From positions 21,640 through 85,639 of the forward strand of contig DVFZ01000051.1 in NCBI GenBank assembly GCA_018712945.1: a stretch of 64,000 bases of DNA, written 5' to 3'. Made by a program: the position numbers and the translations under genes. The DNA is from Candidatus Pullichristensenella stercorigallinarum. GTDB taxonomy: Bacteria > Bacillota > Clostridia > Christensenellales > Aristaeellaceae. Numbering within the stretch: position 1 is the stretch's first letter; every line of letters starts with the position of its first letter. This document shows, in pieces, positions 32,624 through 41,300 of this stretch. The notes under the pieces are model-generated. The model searched no databases. It saw only the letters and a program-made list of their open reading frames with translations, and was not told the origin of the DNA.

Positions 32624-33541
32624 ATGAAAAAGGTATTTGTCCTGGTTCTGGCTCTGGCACTTCTGTGCTCGTCGGCCCTGGCCGCCGAGATCGGCTTTTT
32701 GCCGCCGGCAATGACCAGCCCCTTCTATGCCAGCTGCATCGAGGGCGCTACCCCCGTTGCCGAGGCCAATGGCTACGACCTGCTGGTCATGGCCCCGCCG
32801 TCTGAGGACGACTATGCCACCCAGATGTCCATGATGGAGGACATGATTACCCGCGGCGTGGCGGGCATCGCCGTTTGCGGCATCAACCTGGACGCGCTGA
32901 TTCCCGGCATCCAGAAGGCCAACGAGGCCGGCATCCCGGTGGTTATGTTCAACACCATCACCGAGCTTGAGGGCGCGGATGTGTACGCCTACTCTGGATA
33001 CAACCAGTACGGCGGCGGCGCCAAGATTGCCGACTGGGTAAACGAGCAGACCGGCGGCGAAGCCAAGGTCGCCATCATCGAGGGCCTGCCCTCCGACTTC
33101 ACCACCCAGCGCATGGGCGGCTTTGTGGATCGCGCGGCCGAGGCCTATCCGGGCATCGAAGTGGTTGCCACGCAGCCGGGCGACTGGGTACGCGAGACCG
33201 GCATGAACGCCGCGATGGATATGCTCCAGGCGCATCCGGAAATCAACGTTATTTACGGCCTGTCTGATGAAATGGCCCTGGGCGCTGTGCAGGCTTGCAA
33301 GCAGATCGGCCGCGATGATATCATCGTCGTTGGTTTGGACGGCAACCCCAACGCCCTTGAGAGCGTAAAGGCCGGCGAGCTGGATGCCACGCTGGACTGC
33401 GGCCCCGTTGCCATCGGCGCCAACGCCGTGCTGGCGGTCATCGACGCCATCAATGGCGTGGAGCGCGAGGAGAAGGTTATCGAGGCTGAGACCACGGTTG
33501 TGGACATCACCCTGGTTGACCAGTTCCTGCCTGAGGAATAA
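32624..33541 (+). CDS. Sugar ABC transporter substrate-binding protein (RbsB-like)
   Basis: 305-residue periplasmic-binding-protein-like I (Peripla_BP_4) protein. Signal peptide about 1-20 (MKKVFVLVLALALLCSSALA). The mature protein has the ribose/galactose-binding layout: GFLPPAMTSPFYASCIEGA, NTITELEGADVYAYSGYNQY, VIYGLSDEMALGAVQA, VGLDGNPNALESVKAGELDATL. It captures a monosaccharide outside the cell for the ATPase and permease encoded next. The sugar cannot be named. AAAGGAGGAG precedes ATG 32624, and the consensus promoter suggests strong expression. Three stacked hairpins separate it from the ATPase gene. Confidence 0.92.
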   Translation: MKKVFVLVLALALLCSSALAAEIGFLPPAMTSPFYASCIEGATPVAEANGYDLLVMAPPSEDDYATQMSMMEDMITRGVAGIAVCGINLDALIPGIQKANEAGIPVVMFNTITELEGADVYAYSGYNQYGGGAKIADWVNEQTGGEAKVAIIEGLPSDFTTQRMGGFVDRAAEAYPGIEVVATQPGDWVRETGMNAAMDMLQAHPEINVIYGLSDEMALGAVQACKQIGRDDIIVVGLDGNPNALESVKAGELDATLDCGPVAIGANAVLAVIDAINGVEREEKVIEAETTVVDITLVDQFLPEE

Positions 33542-33555
33542 AAGGTAAAGCGTCA

Positions 33556-33647
33556 TGCGGCGGCGCACATCGCGCCGCCGCACATTGTATCTGTACACAC
33601 GCGCGGAGGTTTCCGCGCGCATCAAACCGCACGGGAATCCCCGTGCG
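33556..33647 (+). promoter_or_regulatory. Three consecutive intercistronic hairpins
   Basis: TGCGGCGGCG/CGCCGCCGCA (33556-33582), GCGCGGA/TTCCGCGC (33601-33618) and CGCACGGG/CCCCGTGCG (33628-33647), with no T-tracts. Placement after the binding-protein gene suggests mRNA processing or stabilisation that raises binding protein over transporter levels (inference). Confidence 0.6.
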
Positions 33648-33665
33648 TGGAAGGGAGGAAACGCC

Positions 33666-35168
33666 GTGGCCGAATTTCTGGAAATGCGAGATATCGTCAA
33701 GCGGTTCCCCGGCGTATTGGCGCTGAATCACGTGCATTTGTCCGTGCGCAAGGGCGAAGTACACGCCCTGCTGGGCGAAAACGGCGCGGGCAAATCGACG
33801 CTCATGAAGATACTTTCCGGCGCCTACCACAAGGATGAGGGCGAAATCCTCATCGACGGTCAGGCGGTGGACATCCGCTCCTCCGCCGACGCGCAGCGCC
33901 TGGGCATATCCATCATCTATCAGGAATTGAACCTCACCGAGCAGCTTACCGTGGCGGAAAATATCTTTATGGGCCGCCCGATCATGAAAAACGCGCTGAT
34001 GGTGGACTGGAGCGCCATGTTCCGCGAAGCGCAGAAGCTGCTGGACGAATTGGGCGTAGAAATCAACGCCCGCTCGCTCATTCGAGACCTGGGCGTGGCG
34101 CACAAGCAGATGGTGGAAGTGGCCAAGGCCCTGTCCATCAACGCGCGCATCCTGGTTATGGACGAACCGACCGCGCCGCTGACCAACCGTGAGATCGACA
34201 CGCTGTTTGGCATCATCCGCATGCTCAAAGAACGCGGCGTGGCCATCATATACATTTCTCATCGCCTGGAGGAAGTCAAGGAAATCTGCGACCGCGCCAC
34301 CATCATGCGCGACGGCAAAAACATCACCGCCGTGGACGTGGGGGACGTCACCATCGACGAAATCATTCACCACATGGTGGGCCGCGAACTGAAGGAAAAA
34401 TTCCCCAAGATCCACGTGCCGCTGGGCGAAGAACTTTTGCGGGTGGAGAAAATCAACGCCGGCAAGCAGGTAAAGGACGTCTCCTTCAGCGTGCGTGCAG
34501 GCGAAATTCTCGGCATTGCCGGGCTGGTGGGCGCGGGCCGCACCGAAACCGCGCGCGCCATCTTCGGCATGGACAAAAAGCAGTCCGGCGAAATCTACCT
34601 GGCCGGCAAGCGCGTGGAGATACGCCGCCCGTTGGACGCAATCAAGGCCGGGTTCGGCTTCGCCACTGAGGACCGCAAGGACGAGGGCCTGGTTTTGACG
34701 ATGAACGTGGGCCACAACATCACCCTGGCCACGCTTTCGGACTTTACCCGCCTGGGCAAGCTCAATTTGCGCCGTGAACGCCAGACCGTGCAGGACTATA
34801 TCCGCCGCCTCAACATCAAAACGCCTTCGCATCTGCAATTGGCGCGCAACCTTTCCGGCGGCAACCAGCAGAAGGTGGTGTTGGCCAAGTGGCTGTTGAG
34901 CCGCTCGAAGGTCATCATCTTCGACGAGCCGACGCGCGGCATCGACGTGGGTGCGAAAATCGAGGTGTACAACATCATCAACGAACTGATCCGCCAGGGG
35001 GCGGCAGTGGTGATGATTTCTTCGGAACTGCCGGAAATCTTGGGAATGAGCGACCGCGTGGCCGTCATGCACCAGGGCACCATCACCGGCATCTTCGACA
35101 ACGATGAAACCCTCACCCAGGAAAAGATACTCTATTACGCCACCGGCGGCGACCGGCACACGGCATAA
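33666..35168 (+). CDS. Sugar ABC transporter ATPase, twin-domain (RbsA/MglA type)
   Basis: 500-residue fusion of two ABC domains. Domain 1: Walker A GENGAGKST, signature LGVAHKQMVEVAKAL (degenerate), Walker B ILVMDEPTAPL. Domain 2: the degenerate P-loop GLVGAGRTETARAIFG, signature LSGGNQQKVVLAKWL, Walker B VIIFDEPTRGIDVGAK. This asymmetry is standard for monosaccharide importers. It starts at GTG 33666 with GGGAGG seven bases upstream; the open frame extending to 33555 covers the hairpins and is not coding. It is followed 13 bases later by the permease. Confidence 0.95.
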   Translation: MAEFLEMRDIVKRFPGVLALNHVHLSVRKGEVHALLGENGAGKSTLMKILSGAYHKDEGEILIDGQAVDIRSSADAQRLGISIIYQELNLTEQLTVAENIFMGRPIMKNALMVDWSAMFREAQKLLDELGVEINARSLIRDLGVAHKQMVEVAKALSINARILVMDEPTAPLTNREIDTLFGIIRMLKERGVAIIYISHRLEEVKEICDRATIMRDGKNITAVDVGDVTIDEIIHHMVGRELKEKFPKIHVPLGEELLRVEKINAGKQVKDVSFSVRAGEILGIAGLVGAGRTETARAIFGMDKKQSGEIYLAGKRVEIRRPLDAIKAGFGFATEDRKDEGLVLTMNVGHNITLATLSDFTRLGKLNLRRERQTVQDYIRRLNIKTPSHLQLARNLSGGNQQKVVLAKWLLSRSKVIIFDEPTRGIDVGAKIEVYNIINELIRQGAAVVMISSELPEILGMSDRVAVMHQGTITGIFDNDETLTQEKILYYATGGDRHTA

Positions 35169-35181
35169 GGAGGGACGCGAA

Positions 35182-36483
35182 ATGAAAAAGAAGCTGAAAA
35201 TTCTCTTGATCGTCTGCCTGGTGCTGGGCGTGGCGTTGATGGCGCTGTGGGGCTATGTGCGCTCCAACGAGGGCACGATCGCCGCAATCAACGAGCGCAT
35301 CAGCGCCTATAACCAGATTGAGGCGCAGGTGGAAATGGCGCGCGTGCTCGGCCAGGAAGTAGACCCCACGCTGCTTGAGCAGGCAGAAGAAGTCGTGCTG
35401 ACCGGCTCAGAAGAAATGCTGGTCACGCTGAACGGCTATACCAGCGCTTTCCTGGTCGTGGGCATCGACCTTTTGCTCATCGGCGTGCTCGGTTTTGCGT
35501 ATCCCGCCATCAAGAAAAGCCATGGCGGCAAAAAGGGCAAGGTTTCCTCGGCAAACAACATCGTGGGTATCCTCATCGCCCTGGTGGTTCTGTGCCTGGA
35601 TTTGCAGCTGGCGCAGCCGGTGTTCCTCACGGGCAGCAACCTGCTCAACGTATTGCAGCAGATTTCTACGAACTTTGTCATCGCCATCGGCATGACGTTC
35701 GTCATCATCTCCGGCGGTATCGACCTGTCGGTCGGCTCGAACATCGCCCTCACCGGCCTGCTGATGGCCATAATGATGAAAAACTGGGGCGTGGCCGTGC
35801 TGCCGACGCTGGTGATCTCGCTGATCTTCGCCGGGCTCATCGGTCTGATCAACGGCGCGCTGATTGCCTTCCTCAACCTGCCGCCGTTCATTGCCACGTT
35901 GGGCATGATGTCCATCGCCCGCGGCGCGGCCTACACCGTTACCGGTGGCGCGCCCATCTACACCATGCCTTCCGGCTTTACGGCGATCTCCTCCCGCGTG
36001 GGGAATGTGCCGCTTTACACCATCCTGATTATGCTGGCGGTGTTTTTGCTGGGCTGGTACTGCCTGCGCTACACGCGCGTGGGCCGCTTTACCTACGCCA
36101 TCGGCGGCAATGAAAACTGCGCCAAACTTTCGGGCATCAACTTGAATAAGGTCAAGTGCTTTGTGTATGTCATCAGCGGCCTGTGCTGCGGCGTGGCGGC
36201 GATTCTGCTCACTTCGCGCCTGGACTCCGCTGTGCCCACCAACGCTGACGGCCAGGAGATGGACGCCATCGCCGCGGTTGTCATCGGCGGCACGTCCATG
36301 AAGGGCGGCGAGGGCAGCATGGTTGGCACGCTGATTGGTATCTTCATCATTGGCGTCATTGCCAACGGCCTGAACCTGCTGGGCGTGGCCCAGGGCCCGC
36401 AGCGCATGGTCAAGGGCTTGATTATCGTTATCGCGGTGATTATCGACGTGCTGCGCCGCCGCGCCGCGGAATCGGCCAACTGA
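35182..36483 (+). CDS. Sugar ABC transporter permease (RbsC type) with N-terminal extension
   Basis: 433 residues, about 110 longer than ordinary RbsC permeases. The extension has a first membrane segment (ILLIVCLVLGVALMALWGYV, 7-26), an outside segment of about 60 residues rich in Glu/Ala and helical (NEGTIAAINERISAYNQIEA ...), and a second membrane segment around residues 90-108. The canonical permease follows from SANNIVGILIALVVLCLDLQ, with FVIISGGIDLSVGS and AIGGNENCAKLSGINLNKVK (the conserved loop that contacts the ATPase). ATG 35182 has AGGAGGG ahead. Last gene of the operon. The extension may interact with the binding protein or another partner. Confidence 0.92.
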   Translation: MKKKLKILLIVCLVLGVALMALWGYVRSNEGTIAAINERISAYNQIEAQVEMARVLGQEVDPTLLEQAEEVVLTGSEEMLVTLNGYTSAFLVVGIDLLLIGVLGFAYPAIKKSHGGKKGKVSSANNIVGILIALVVLCLDLQLAQPVFLTGSNLLNVLQQISTNFVIAIGMTFVIISGGIDLSVGSNIALTGLLMAIMMKNWGVAVLPTLVISLIFAGLIGLINGALIAFLNLPPFIATLGMMSIARGAAYTVTGGAPIYTMPSGFTAISSRVGNVPLYTILIMLAVFLLGWYCLRYTRVGRFTYAIGGNENCAKLSGINLNKVKCFVYVISGLCCGVAAILLTSRLDSAVPTNADGQEMDAIAAVVIGGTSMKGGEGSMVGTLIGIFIIGVIANGLNLLGVAQGPQRMVKGLIIVIAVIIDVLRRRAAESAN

Positions 36484-36518
36484 TCCTTTCACGGGCGGAA
36501 ATTCTACGAACGCAAAAA

Positions 36519-36560
36519 GCGCCTCCCTTCCCGCAATGGGAATGGGAGGCGCGAAGTTTT
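36519..36560. terminator. Bidirectional terminator
   Basis: GCGCCTCCC-n16-GGGAGGCGC; plus strand followed by GAAGTTTTT, minus strand by TTTTTGCG. It serves both the sugar transporter operon and the convergent VanW gene. Confidence 0.88.
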
Positions 36561-36569
36561 TGGCGTCTT

Positions 36570-37640
36570 TTACCACACCGGGTCGTCGGAGAAATTGGGC
36601 ACTTCGCTGTTGCCGCTCTCAGAGCTGTCCGCCCAGCCGTCCGTCCAGCCGGAGGCGGCGCTATCGCCGCTGATGATGCGGCAGGAGAGCGTGTCGCCGC
36701 TCAAAGAAACCTGGATGGTGATGCTGCCCGTGCCGGTATAGCGGAAGGAAAAGTCCGTCCCGGCGTTATAGTCGGTGAGAATGGCGTCCGCGGCGCTGGA
36801 GACGTAGCCTTGGTTATAGCGGTTGCCGTAGGTGGATTTTTCCACGATGGCTACGTCGGACATGTCCTTTACCGCCAGCCATACGGCGCTGGCGACTTGT
36901 GCCACACCGCCGCCCACCACCTGCGCGCCGCGTCCGTTCACGGCGCTTTGATAGCCGCGCTCGGCTGTGCGCGCGCCCACCAGGTCGTTAAACGAGAACG
37001 TATCGCCGCTGGAAAGTACGGTTCCATTGACGGCCTGCGCCGCCAGGGAGACGTTGTTGCGCAGCGCGTCCGTGCCGCTGACGTGGATGGCCGACTCGCC
37101 GTGCGCCGTACCGCCGCTGGAAACGGCGTCAAAATTGAGCGTGCAGAAGAGCTGGTCGCCGGAGATATACATGCCGATGGTCATATCGCCGTAATAATTT
37201 GTAAAGACGAAATCCAACCCTGCGGCCTCGTCTACAAGAACGGCGTCGTCGGCGTCGGAAACATAATCCTGGTTATAGCTGCCGCCATAGGTGCGCAGGG
37301 CGTCGTAGGTGACGCAGCCAATCTGCTGAAGGGCCAGATATAGCGTGCTGGCGGCCTGCGCCACGCCGCCGCCCACCACGCGCGCGCCGCGCCCGTTTTC
37401 GGCGGACTGGTAGCCGCGCTCGGTTGTGCGCGCGCCCACTACGTCGTTAAAGGAAAAGCTGCCGCCGTAGGGCACGGCCGTGCCGTTGATGGCGTCGGCG
37501 GCCAGGCGGATATTGGAGATGCGCGCGTCGGAAGAACCCAGCGGCGTGGACGCGGATACATACTGCGCCGCCAGTGCGGGAACGCACAGCAGCGAAACGC
37601 ACAGCGCCAACGCAACCAGCATGGCCATCCATCGCTTCAT
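36570..37640 (-). CDS. Exported protein with two VanW-like domains
   Basis: 356 residues. Signal peptide 1-24 (MKRWMAMLVALALCVSLLCV). Two copies of the VanW core follow: GTAVPYGGSFSFNDVVGART with RGARVVGGGVAQAASTLYLA, and GTVLSSGDTFSFNDLVGART with RGAQVVGGGVAQVASAVWLA. The repeats include their flanking beta-rich segments, so the whole mature protein is a tandem duplication. VanW proteins occur in some vancomycin clusters, but their function is not known and the domain alone does not imply resistance. The usual Cys of GGGxCQVSST is replaced by Ala/Val here (GGGVAQ). ATG 37640 has AAGGAG nine bases upstream. Confidence 0.88.
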   Translation of the reverse strand: MKRWMAMLVALALCVSLLCVPALAAQYVSASTPLGSSDARISNIRLAADAINGTAVPYGGSFSFNDVVGARTTERGYQSAENGRGARVVGGGVAQAASTLYLALQQIGCVTYDALRTYGGSYNQDYVSDADDAVLVDEAAGLDFVFTNYYGDMTIGMYISGDQLFCTLNFDAVSSGGTAHGESAIHVSGTDALRNNVSLAAQAVNGTVLSSGDTFSFNDLVGARTAERGYQSAVNGRGAQVVGGGVAQVASAVWLAVKDMSDVAIVEKSTYGNRYNQGYVSSAADAILTDYNAGTDFSFRYTGTGSITIQVSLSGDTLSCRIISGDSAASGWTDGWADSSESGNSEVPNFSDDPVW

Positions 37641-37849
37641 ACGCTCACGCTCCTTCCTGTGTTTTCTTCTTAGACGCGCGTTTTGCCGCGCCGGTTCCCA
37701 GAGCGTTGGAAAAAAGTGCCGGATGCGGCTTGAGCCAACCGCCCGCGCGCAGGCAAACGGGCGGCAAACCGAGAGCTTGGCGCGAATGGCGCGTGCCGGT
37801 TTTATCACAGCCGGAAAAGCGGCCGCTTCCAAGGGGTACGGGCAGATAA

Positions 37850-37882
37850 AACCGCCTTCACGCCGGTTTTGTGAAAGCGGTT
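37850..37882 (-). terminator. Terminator of the M50-scpA operon
   Basis: Minus strand AACCGCTTTCAC-n9-GTGAAGGCGGTT then TTATC. It lies 17 bases after the scpA stop. Confidence 0.8.
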
Positions 37883-37898
37883 TTGGCGCGCGCCGCGC

Positions 37899-38624
37899 TC
37901 ATTCCGGCGCGTGCTGGGAAAGGTAGATTTCGTCGTAGGCGCTTTTCTGCTCTACAGCCACGCGGCCAAGCTTGACCATTTCCAGAAGCGCCATGAACAT
38001 GGTGATGAGCTCGGCGCGGGTCATATCCGCGTCAAACAGCTCGGAAAAGGCGAACGCGCCGCGGTTTAAGCGGCGCTGGATGCGCGCCATACAGCCGGAA
38101 ACGGTGAAGCTGTCGCGGCGGATTTCGCGGCTGGCCATGCGCTCGCCGGCCTCCTGCGCCCGGGCGCGCTCCAGCACGCGCAGAAAGGCGCGCTGCAGCT
38201 TTTCCAAGGTCAGCCCGGTGATCTCCACCACCGGCGGGGGCAGCGGGTATTCCTCGGGCAATTTGGTAATCAGGGCGCGGGCCTGCTTTTCCAGCTCCTG
38301 CATGCGGCCGGAAATTTCCTTGAACTGGCGGTATTCCTCGAGCTGGCGGATGAGGGCCTCCTCGGGGGAAAGCTCGTTTTCATCCTCCGGCTTGGGCGGC
38401 TTGGGCAACATGGCGCGGGATTTGATTTCCAGCAGCGTGGCCGCCATCTGCAAAAACTCGCTGGCCGAATCCATGTCCAGCTCGTCCACCAGTTTCATTG
38501 ATTCCAGGTACTGTTCGGTGATCTCGGAAACGAAGATATCGTGGATATCCACCTTGGCGTGGGTGATGAGCGTGAGCAGCAAATCCAGCGGCCCGTCAAA
38601 CTGCTTGAGGGAGACGATATACAT
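37899..38624 (-). CDS. scpA: Segregation and condensation protein A
   Basis: 241-residue kleisin subunit of the SMC-ScpAB condensin. It begins with the diagnostic FDGPLDLLLTLITHAKVDIH and has the TLLEIKSRAMLPKP motif before a Glu-rich linker and the C-terminal winged helix (ISQHAPE end). It bridges SMC heads in chromosome organisation. The start is ATG 38624, nine bases after the M50 gene; the usual partner scpB is not next to it. Confidence 0.94.
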   Translation of the reverse strand: MYIVSLKQFDGPLDLLLTLITHAKVDIHDIFVSEITEQYLESMKLVDELDMDSASEFLQMAATLLEIKSRAMLPKPPKPEDENELSPEEALIRQLEEYRQFKEISGRMQELEKQARALITKLPEEYPLPPPVVEITGLTLEKLQRAFLRVLERARAQEAGERMASREIRRDSFTVSGCMARIQRRLNRGAFAFSELFDADMTRAELITMFMALLEMVKLGRVAVEQKSAYDEIYLSQHAPE

Positions 38625-38633
38625 GCCGGCCCC

Positions 38634-39497
38634 CTATAAAACACCCAGCGCGCCGAGGATGGCCCCTGCGCCGGAGCCGAGGATGGAGAATGCCCCCTCG
38701 ACGACAAAGCTCAAAGCCCTGTCCAGCACGCCCGAAACCAGCAGCACAATCAGCACCACATAGCCCACGCGCATTGCCTGCCCGGAGGCGAACAAATTCC
38801 GCTTGAGCACCAAATCGTTGAGCACGTGATAGCCGTCCAGCGGCGGGATGGGGATGAGGTTGAAAATCGCCAGTACGATATTGACCTGCACAAACGTGGA
38901 TACAATTTCAAACAGATAGTAGGGCACGTCGCCCCACAGCGCCTGGATGAATTCGCCGCAGTAGGGCGCGTAGGACAGCAGGTCAGTCAAATGCCAGTAA
39001 ACATAGTTGTTGCCCTGTTCGACGAACACACAGCGCACGCCGTCGTAAACGGTGATAAAGGCGCGCTCGTCCGGGTTAAAGAGCTGGAAGAACGATTCGC
39101 TGACTTTGGGCAGCCCCGCAAGCGCGATGCCCACCACGCCGTAGACCACCACAGCGCCCAGCAGGAACATAATCAGGTTCATGGTGATGCCCGCCAAAGA
39201 CACCATCAAATCGCACTTGCGATAGTTGCCTTTGAAATTGCGCGGGTTGACCGGCACGGGCTTAGCCCAGCCAAACCCCGCCACGCACAAAAGAATCAGG
39301 CCGATGGGGTCGATATGGCGCAGCGGATTGACGGTCATGCGGCCCATCATGGCGGCGGTATTGTCGCCGCAGCGGTAGGCGGCGCGCGCGTGCCCGTATT
39401 CATGCACGGACAGCGCCAGCAAAATGCCCGGCAGCGACAAAAGCAACGCGATAATTGTATTGCGCGGGTCGCTGAACAGTTGGCTGATCCAGGTCAC
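38634..39497 (-). CDS. M50-family membrane metalloprotease (site-2 protease type)
   Basis: 287 residues. The zinc site HEYGH is in the second membrane segment (LALSVHEYGHARAAYRCGDN) and the second motif NLIPIPPLDGYHVL is near the C-terminus, as in the standalone M50 rhomboid-like/SpoIVFB-like group. Five to six membrane helices. It is probably an intramembrane protease of unknown substrate. The start GTG 39497 was chosen because AAGGGA lies eight bases upstream and because a promoter lies at 39534-39562, after an earlier in-frame ATG (39584). Operon with scpA, a common neighbour pair in Clostridia. Confidence 0.92.
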   Translation of the reverse strand: MTWISQLFSDPRNTIIALLLSLPGILLALSVHEYGHARAAYRCGDNTAAMMGRMTVNPLRHIDPIGLILLCVAGFGWAKPVPVNPRNFKGNYRKCDLMVSLAGITMNLIMFLLGAVVVYGVVGIALAGLPKVSESFFQLFNPDERAFITVYDGVRCVFVEQGNNYVYWHLTDLLSYAPYCGEFIQALWGDVPYYLFEIVSTFVQVNIVLAIFNLIPIPPLDGYHVLNDLVLKRNLFASGQAMRVGYVVLIVLLVSGVLDRALSFVVEGAFSILGSGAGAILGALGVL

Positions 39498-39533
39498 GGA
39501 GGCATCCCTTCTTTCCCCGTTTGGCTTTCTGCT

Positions 39534-39562
39534 ATTATACATTACCGGCCGCGTTTGCGCAA
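39534..39562 (-). promoter_or_regulatory. Promoter of the M50-scpA operon
   Basis: Minus strand TTGCGC (39557-39562), 17-nt spacer, TATAAT (39534-39539). Confidence 0.8.
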
Positions 39563-39601
39563 GGGCAGGAATTTTGCACCGCATGTCGAATCCTATTGTT
39601 C

Positions 39602-40171
39602 ATGAACGTATACGATTTTGACAACACCATCCTGCGTGGGGATTCCACCGCCCGCTTTTTCGCCTGGTGCCTTGCGCGCTGCCCACGCATGTGGCTGGAT
39701 GCGCCGGGGCAAATCGGCAACGCCCTGCTGTTTGTGTTGAAGGTTCGCAAAAAGCAGGCGTTCAAACAGCGCATGCTTTCCTTCCTTTCCCGGATTGATG
39801 TGGAAAGGCAGCTTGAACGCTTCTGGGCAAAAAACCTTTCCCGCGTCAAGCCCTTTTACCGGGAAAGGCATCGGGAGGACGACGTGGTAATCTCCGCCTC
39901 GCCGGAATTTCTCATTCGTCCGGCCTGCGCTTCCCTGGGCATCCGGCATGTGCTCGGCTCGCCCGTGGATATGCGTTCGGGGCGTTTTTTGGGGCCGAAC
40001 TGCCATGGCAGGGAGAAGGTGAACCGCTTTTACGCGGCCTTCCCCGGCGGCAAGATCGACGAATTCTATTCCGATTCCTATTCCGACCAGCCCCTGGCGG
40101 ATCTGGCAAAGCGCGCCTTTTTGGTGCGCGGCGAGGACGTATTGCCGTGGGATGCGAAGAAAAGGCGGTAA
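39602..40171 (+). CDS. HAD-superfamily phosphatase (SerB-like, subfamily IB)
   Basis: 189 residues. Motif I is YDFDNTILRGDST (nucleophile Asp5 and Asp7), motif II VVISASPEF (Ser), and the last motif is DEFYSDSYSDQPLA (acidic pair). The cap is short and helical, as in subfamily IB phosphatases such as phosphoserine phosphatase relatives. The substrate is unknown. ATG 39602 is the natural start because motif I begins at residue 4, yet no Shine-Dalgarno sequence is visible upstream, which is unusual in this window. Divergent from the M50 gene. Confidence 0.85.
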   Translation: MNVYDFDNTILRGDSTARFFAWCLARCPRMWLDAPGQIGNALLFVLKVRKKQAFKQRMLSFLSRIDVERQLERFWAKNLSRVKPFYRERHREDDVVISASPEFLIRPACASLGIRHVLGSPVDMRSGRFLGPNCHGREKVNRFYAAFPGGKIDEFYSDSYSDQPLADLAKRAFLVRGEDVLPWDAKKRR

Positions 40172-40205
40172 GTGTGTAAAATTTGCCTGTAATGTGCGCC
40201 AAGCC

Positions 40206-40234
40206 TTGCAATCGCGGGGGTTTCGGGTTATAAT
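40206..40234 (+). promoter_or_regulatory. Promoter of the rpmG-secE-nusG-rplKA operon
   Basis: TTGCAA (40206-40211), 17-nt spacer, TATAAT (40229-40234). Confidence 0.85.
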
Positions 40235-40326
40235 ATACTGGTCTGTCCCGGACGGGGCTTTATTGTCGTGCGGCCCAAACAAGGCGGCGCGAGGGCGCGA
40301 ATCTTAAAACGGGAGGTGTCCGAAGG

Positions 40327-40488
40327 ATGGCATCTGATAAGCGAGTCAAGGTGACGCTGGCCTGCTCGGAGTGCAAGCAGCGCAATTACAATACCATGAA
40401 GAACAAGAAGAACGACCCCGACCGCCTGGAGATGAACAAATACTGCCGCTTCTGCAAGAAGCACACCAGCCATAAGGAGACCCGCTAA
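40327..40488 (+). CDS. rpmG: Ribosomal protein bL33
   Basis: 53-residue large-subunit protein. It starts [20 protein letters not shown] and ends with [14 protein letters not shown]. The two CxxC pairs make it the zinc-binding (C+) form. GGGAGGTG lies eight bases before ATG 40327. It is followed by secE and nusG, the standard order in Bacillota. Confidence 0.96.
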   Translation: MASDKRVKVTLACSECKQRNYNTMKNKKNDPDRLEMNKYCRFCKKHTSHKETR

Positions 40489-40509
40489 CGGGAGAAGGAG
40501 TTGTCGAAC

Positions 40510-40755
40510 ATGGCCAATACCGCTGAAAAGAAGAATATCTTTAAGCGCATCGGCGGCTTTTTCGTGAATCTCGTCAAGGGGATCGGCCGCAAGTTCAAGG
40601 AAATGTACTTTGAGCTGAAGAAGGTCACTTGGCCCACGAAAAAGGATATGATCAATTACTCCATCGTGGTGTTGGTGTTCATCGTCATCATGGGCGTCAT
40701 CATCGGCGTGATTGATCTGGGCGCCGGCAAGCTCGTTGAGCTGCTGGTAAGCTAA
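40510..40755 (+). CDS. secE: Preprotein translocase subunit SecE
   Basis: 81 residues. A soluble basic N-terminus with the conserved FKEMYFELKKVTWPTKKDMI amphipathic helix, followed by a single membrane helix (VVLVFIVIMGVIIGVIDLGA). It clamps SecY in the Sec translocon. ATG 40510 has AAGGAG nine bases upstream; the TTG three codons earlier is not needed. Confidence 0.96.
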   Translation: MANTAEKKNIFKRIGGFFVNLVKGIGRKFKEMYFELKKVTWPTKKDMINYSIVVLVFIVIMGVIIGVIDLGAGKLVELLVS

Positions 40756-40765
40756 GGGGGCCGTC

Positions 40766-41293
40766 ATGGCTGAGAATGCGGAGATCAAGTGGTATGTCGT
40801 ACATACCTATTCCGGCTATGAAAACAAGGTCAAGGTCAATCTTGAAAAGGCCGTGGAAAACAACGGCATGCAGGATCTGATCACTGAAGTGAAGATCCCC
40901 GTCGAGGAAGCCGTGGAAATCAAAAATAACAAGCGCAAGGTGGTGCAGCGCAAACTGCTGCCCGGCTATGTGCTTGTGAAAATGCTCATGACCAACGAAA
41001 CCTGGTATGTCGTGCGCAATACGCGCGGCGTGACGGGCTTTGTCGGCGCGGGCAACAAGCCCACGCCCCTGTCGGAGACCGACTTTGCCTCGCTGTTTGA
41101 GCCGCGGGTGGAAACGCGCGTGGATATCCAGCCGGGCGACACGGTGCGCATTTTGAGCGGCCTGTTTGAGAATTTCTCCGGCCGCGTGGTTTCGGTCAAC
41201 GAGCAGACGCAGACCATCAACGTCATGGTGCTCATGTTCAAGCAGGAAACGCCGGTTGAGCTGGGCTTTGACGAGGTTGTGCGCGAAGAATAG
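40766..41293 (+). CDS. nusG: Transcription termination/antitermination protein NusG
   Basis: 175 residues. NGN domain starting KWYVVHTYSGYENKVKVNLE, with LLPGYVLVKMLMTNETWYVV, and the C-terminal KOW domain DTVRILSGLFENFSGRVVSV. It binds RNA polymerase and couples it to Rho or ribosomes. It begins ten bases after secE. Confidence 0.97.
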   Translation: MAENAEIKWYVVHTYSGYENKVKVNLEKAVENNGMQDLITEVKIPVEEAVEIKNNKRKVVQRKLLPGYVLVKMLMTNETWYVVRNTRGVTGFVGAGNKPTPLSETDFASLFEPRVETRVDIQPGDTVRILSGLFENFSGRVVSVNEQTQTINVMVLMFKQETPVELGFDEVVREE

Positions 41294-41300
41294 CTGATGC

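Noticed and set aside
36570..37640. Vancomycin-resistance interpretation of the VanW-like protein
   Set aside because: No vanH/A/X/S/R genes are near; VanW domains are widespread exported proteins in Clostridia and do not imply resistance.
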